Under the pieces are notes generated by a model that was not told where the DNA came from, did no database searches, and saw only the letters and a list, made by a program, of their open reading frames with translations. A stretch of 22,332 nt of DNA. Source: a virus. The position numbers were made by a program, and so were the translations under genes. Shown in pieces: positions 21,789 to 22,332 of this stretch (positions are counted from its first letter, which is position 1; each line of letters starts with the position of its first letter). The stretch is taken from positions 1 to 22,332 of IMG/VR virus record IMGVR_UViG_3300042549_002051. One strand, 5' to 3'.

Positions 21789-22064
21789 TCAAAAAGGAAT
21801 ATCGCCATCTTCACGGCGCTTGCTAGGGAAGGGATTGGCATTGCCGCTAGTGTTCTCAGCAGGTTGCCAGTTGTCTTCTTTCAGGCTGATCAACGCACCA
21901 CCCTTTGTTTCTTTCGTCCACGCAGCCAGCTTGATGGTATCGCCCGGAGCATAGTGTTGCTCCACCTTTAGCTCACCACGCCAATCAGGGCTGCCAGCGC
22001 TCTTCTTGTTGCGGTTGCTCAGTAGTACACCAGTACCGGGTTTTCTATCTTGATAATCACTCAT
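21789..22064 (-). CDS. small protein with SSB-like acidic C-terminal tip
   Basis: This 91-residue protein starts by ATGA overlap after the HTH gene. MSDYQDRKPGTGVLLSNRNK, then GSPDWRGELKVEQHYAPGDT, IKLAAWTKETKGGALISLKE resembles a family of small phage proteins with one beta domain related in pattern to single-stranded DNA-binding proteins. The C-terminus REDGDIPF closely copies the DDDIPF tip by which bacterial SSB recruits repair and replication enzymes. It could act as a phage SSB or compete for SSB partners. The N-terminal fold assignment is tentative, the tip is clearly visible. Confidence 0.65.
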   Translation of the reverse strand: MSDYQDRKPGTGVLLSNRNKKSAGSPDWRGELKVEQHYAPGDTIKLAAWTKETKGGALISLKEDNWQPAENTSGNANPFPSKRREDGDIPF

Positions 22065-22249
22065 GTTTTACCTTTCGTATATGAATATCGTGCAAACTCT
22101 TTATTACCAATTCGCACTGTCTGCGTAATGATGTTATGCCCGTCTTTCCTAAGATCATCAATCCGTGCTGCCAGCCGAAGCACGCCATACAATCTCAGGG
22201 AATCCAAGGCCGTAATGCTTTGTCCAGCCTGCAAGTGTTCAAGCACCAT
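22061..22249 (-). CDS. small helix-turn-helix protein (HTH_39-like), start uncertain
   Basis: The ATG at 22249 gives 62 residues: VLEHLQAGQSITALDSLRLY, then GVLRLAARIDDLRKDGHNII and a wing-like TQTVRIGNKEFARYSY. LQxGxSIT.L.SLRLYG.xRLAARI.DLRKxGH is a family I know as a small phage winged-helix domain (HTH_39-like). No ribosome binding site precedes this ATG, and the same frame stays open for 14 further codons upstream (GVTPAKSGSKSQNQ) without a normal start, up to a slippery A-tract. So it may instead be made by frameshift from the gene upstream. A regulatory or DNA-binding role is likely. Confidence 0.7.
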   Translation of the reverse strand: MVLEHLQAGQSITALDSLRLYGVLRLAARIDDLRKDGHNIITQTVRIGNKEFARYSYTKGKT

Positions 22250-22272
22250 TTGGTTTTGAGACTTGCTGCCAG

Positions 22273-22297
22273 ACTTGGCTGGCGTTACCCCTTTTTT
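22273..22297 (-). promoter_or_regulatory. candidate -1 frameshift site (A AAA AAG with downstream stem)
   Basis: On the minus strand the heptamer A AAA AAG (22297-22291) is read in the frame of the right-edge gene as atA AAA AAG. It is followed by GGG, a TAA stop and, after a 7-base spacer, a GCCAG/CTGGC stem-loop that extends to 22268. A -1 slip would continue into the HTH frame. Stem is short and only 15 codons of the upstream gene are visible. Confidence 0.35.
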
Positions 22298-22332
22298 ATT
22301 GCTTCATCCAGTTGCTCTTTCACCTTCTTGAC
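22285..22332 (-). CDS. C-terminal fragment of an unidentified gene (partial)
   Basis: The frame entering at the right edge on the minus strand reads VKKVKEQLDEAIKKG and stops at TAA (22287-22285). It looks like a charged helical protein end. The gene starts outside the window, so nothing more can be said. It would be the first visible member of the leftward operon and ends 35 bases before the HTH start. Confidence 0.5.
   Translation of the reverse strand, partial: VKKVKEQLDEAIKKG

Noticed and set aside
1-22332. CRISPR array, tRNA or rRNA genes
   Set aside because: No direct repeats with regular spacers and no tRNA-like cloverleaf or rRNA sequence were seen; non-coding space is almost absent.

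Overview
The window is one block of a tailed-bacteriophage genome, most likely a short-tailed (podovirus-like) phage. The evidence is a tightly packed late module: HK97-fold capsid protein, head-tail adaptor, tail nozzle-like protein, two fibre proteins, four large Ala/Gln/Glu-rich proteins of ejection-protein type, then holin and endolysin. No tail tube, sheath, tape-measure or baseplate gene is visible. Most genes overlap by ATGA/TAATG or are only a few bases apart. Base composition is moderate and stop codons are used normally (code 11). I cannot name the phage or its host; a Gram-negative host is an inference from the small M15 endolysin and the style of the virion proteins.

Layout. 1-2662 (+): 3' end of the major capsid protein, two small Ala/Thr/Val-rich probable head decoration proteins, a conserved head-region protein and an SU10-type adaptor. 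2664-8606 (+): nozzle-like beta-propeller protein, a fibre with a C-terminal S74 self-cleaving chaperone, a small gene broken by an in-frame TAA, small tail-region proteins, a second fibre, a one-helix membrane protein and an acidic protein. 8607-8761: non-coding gap with an inverted repeat, a likely terminator and a weak promoter candidate. 8762-15765 (+): GNAT-like small protein, four large probable internal virion/ejection proteins, and three small proteins. 15707-16300 (-): an HNH homing-type endonuclease inserted antisense with its own extended -10 promoter. 16376-19946 (+): small membrane proteins, a holin, an M15 peptidase endolysin, small basic proteins and two unrelated SAM-dependent methyltransferases. 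19970-20022: tandem hairpins ending in a strong rho-independent terminator, where the late module meets the opposing transcription unit.

20021-22332 (-): a leftward operon, probably the end of the early/DNA-metabolism module. It holds the C-terminus of an unidentified gene, a small helix-turn-helix protein, a small protein with an SSB-like acidic tip, a secreted cysteine-rich peptide, a PD-(D/E)XK nuclease, a second HNH endonuclease and a GT-A type glycosyltransferase-like protein. Terminase large subunit, portal, DNA polymerase and any integrase are not in the window.

The observations I rate most worth checking are: a textbook-like A AAA AAG slippery site that would fuse the gene at the right edge to the HTH protein; the otherwise intact 48-codon gene with a TAA at codon 4; the 8-cysteine secreted peptide; the paired methyltransferases and glycosyltransferase flanking the convergent terminator; and the two freestanding HNH genes in AT-rich patches.
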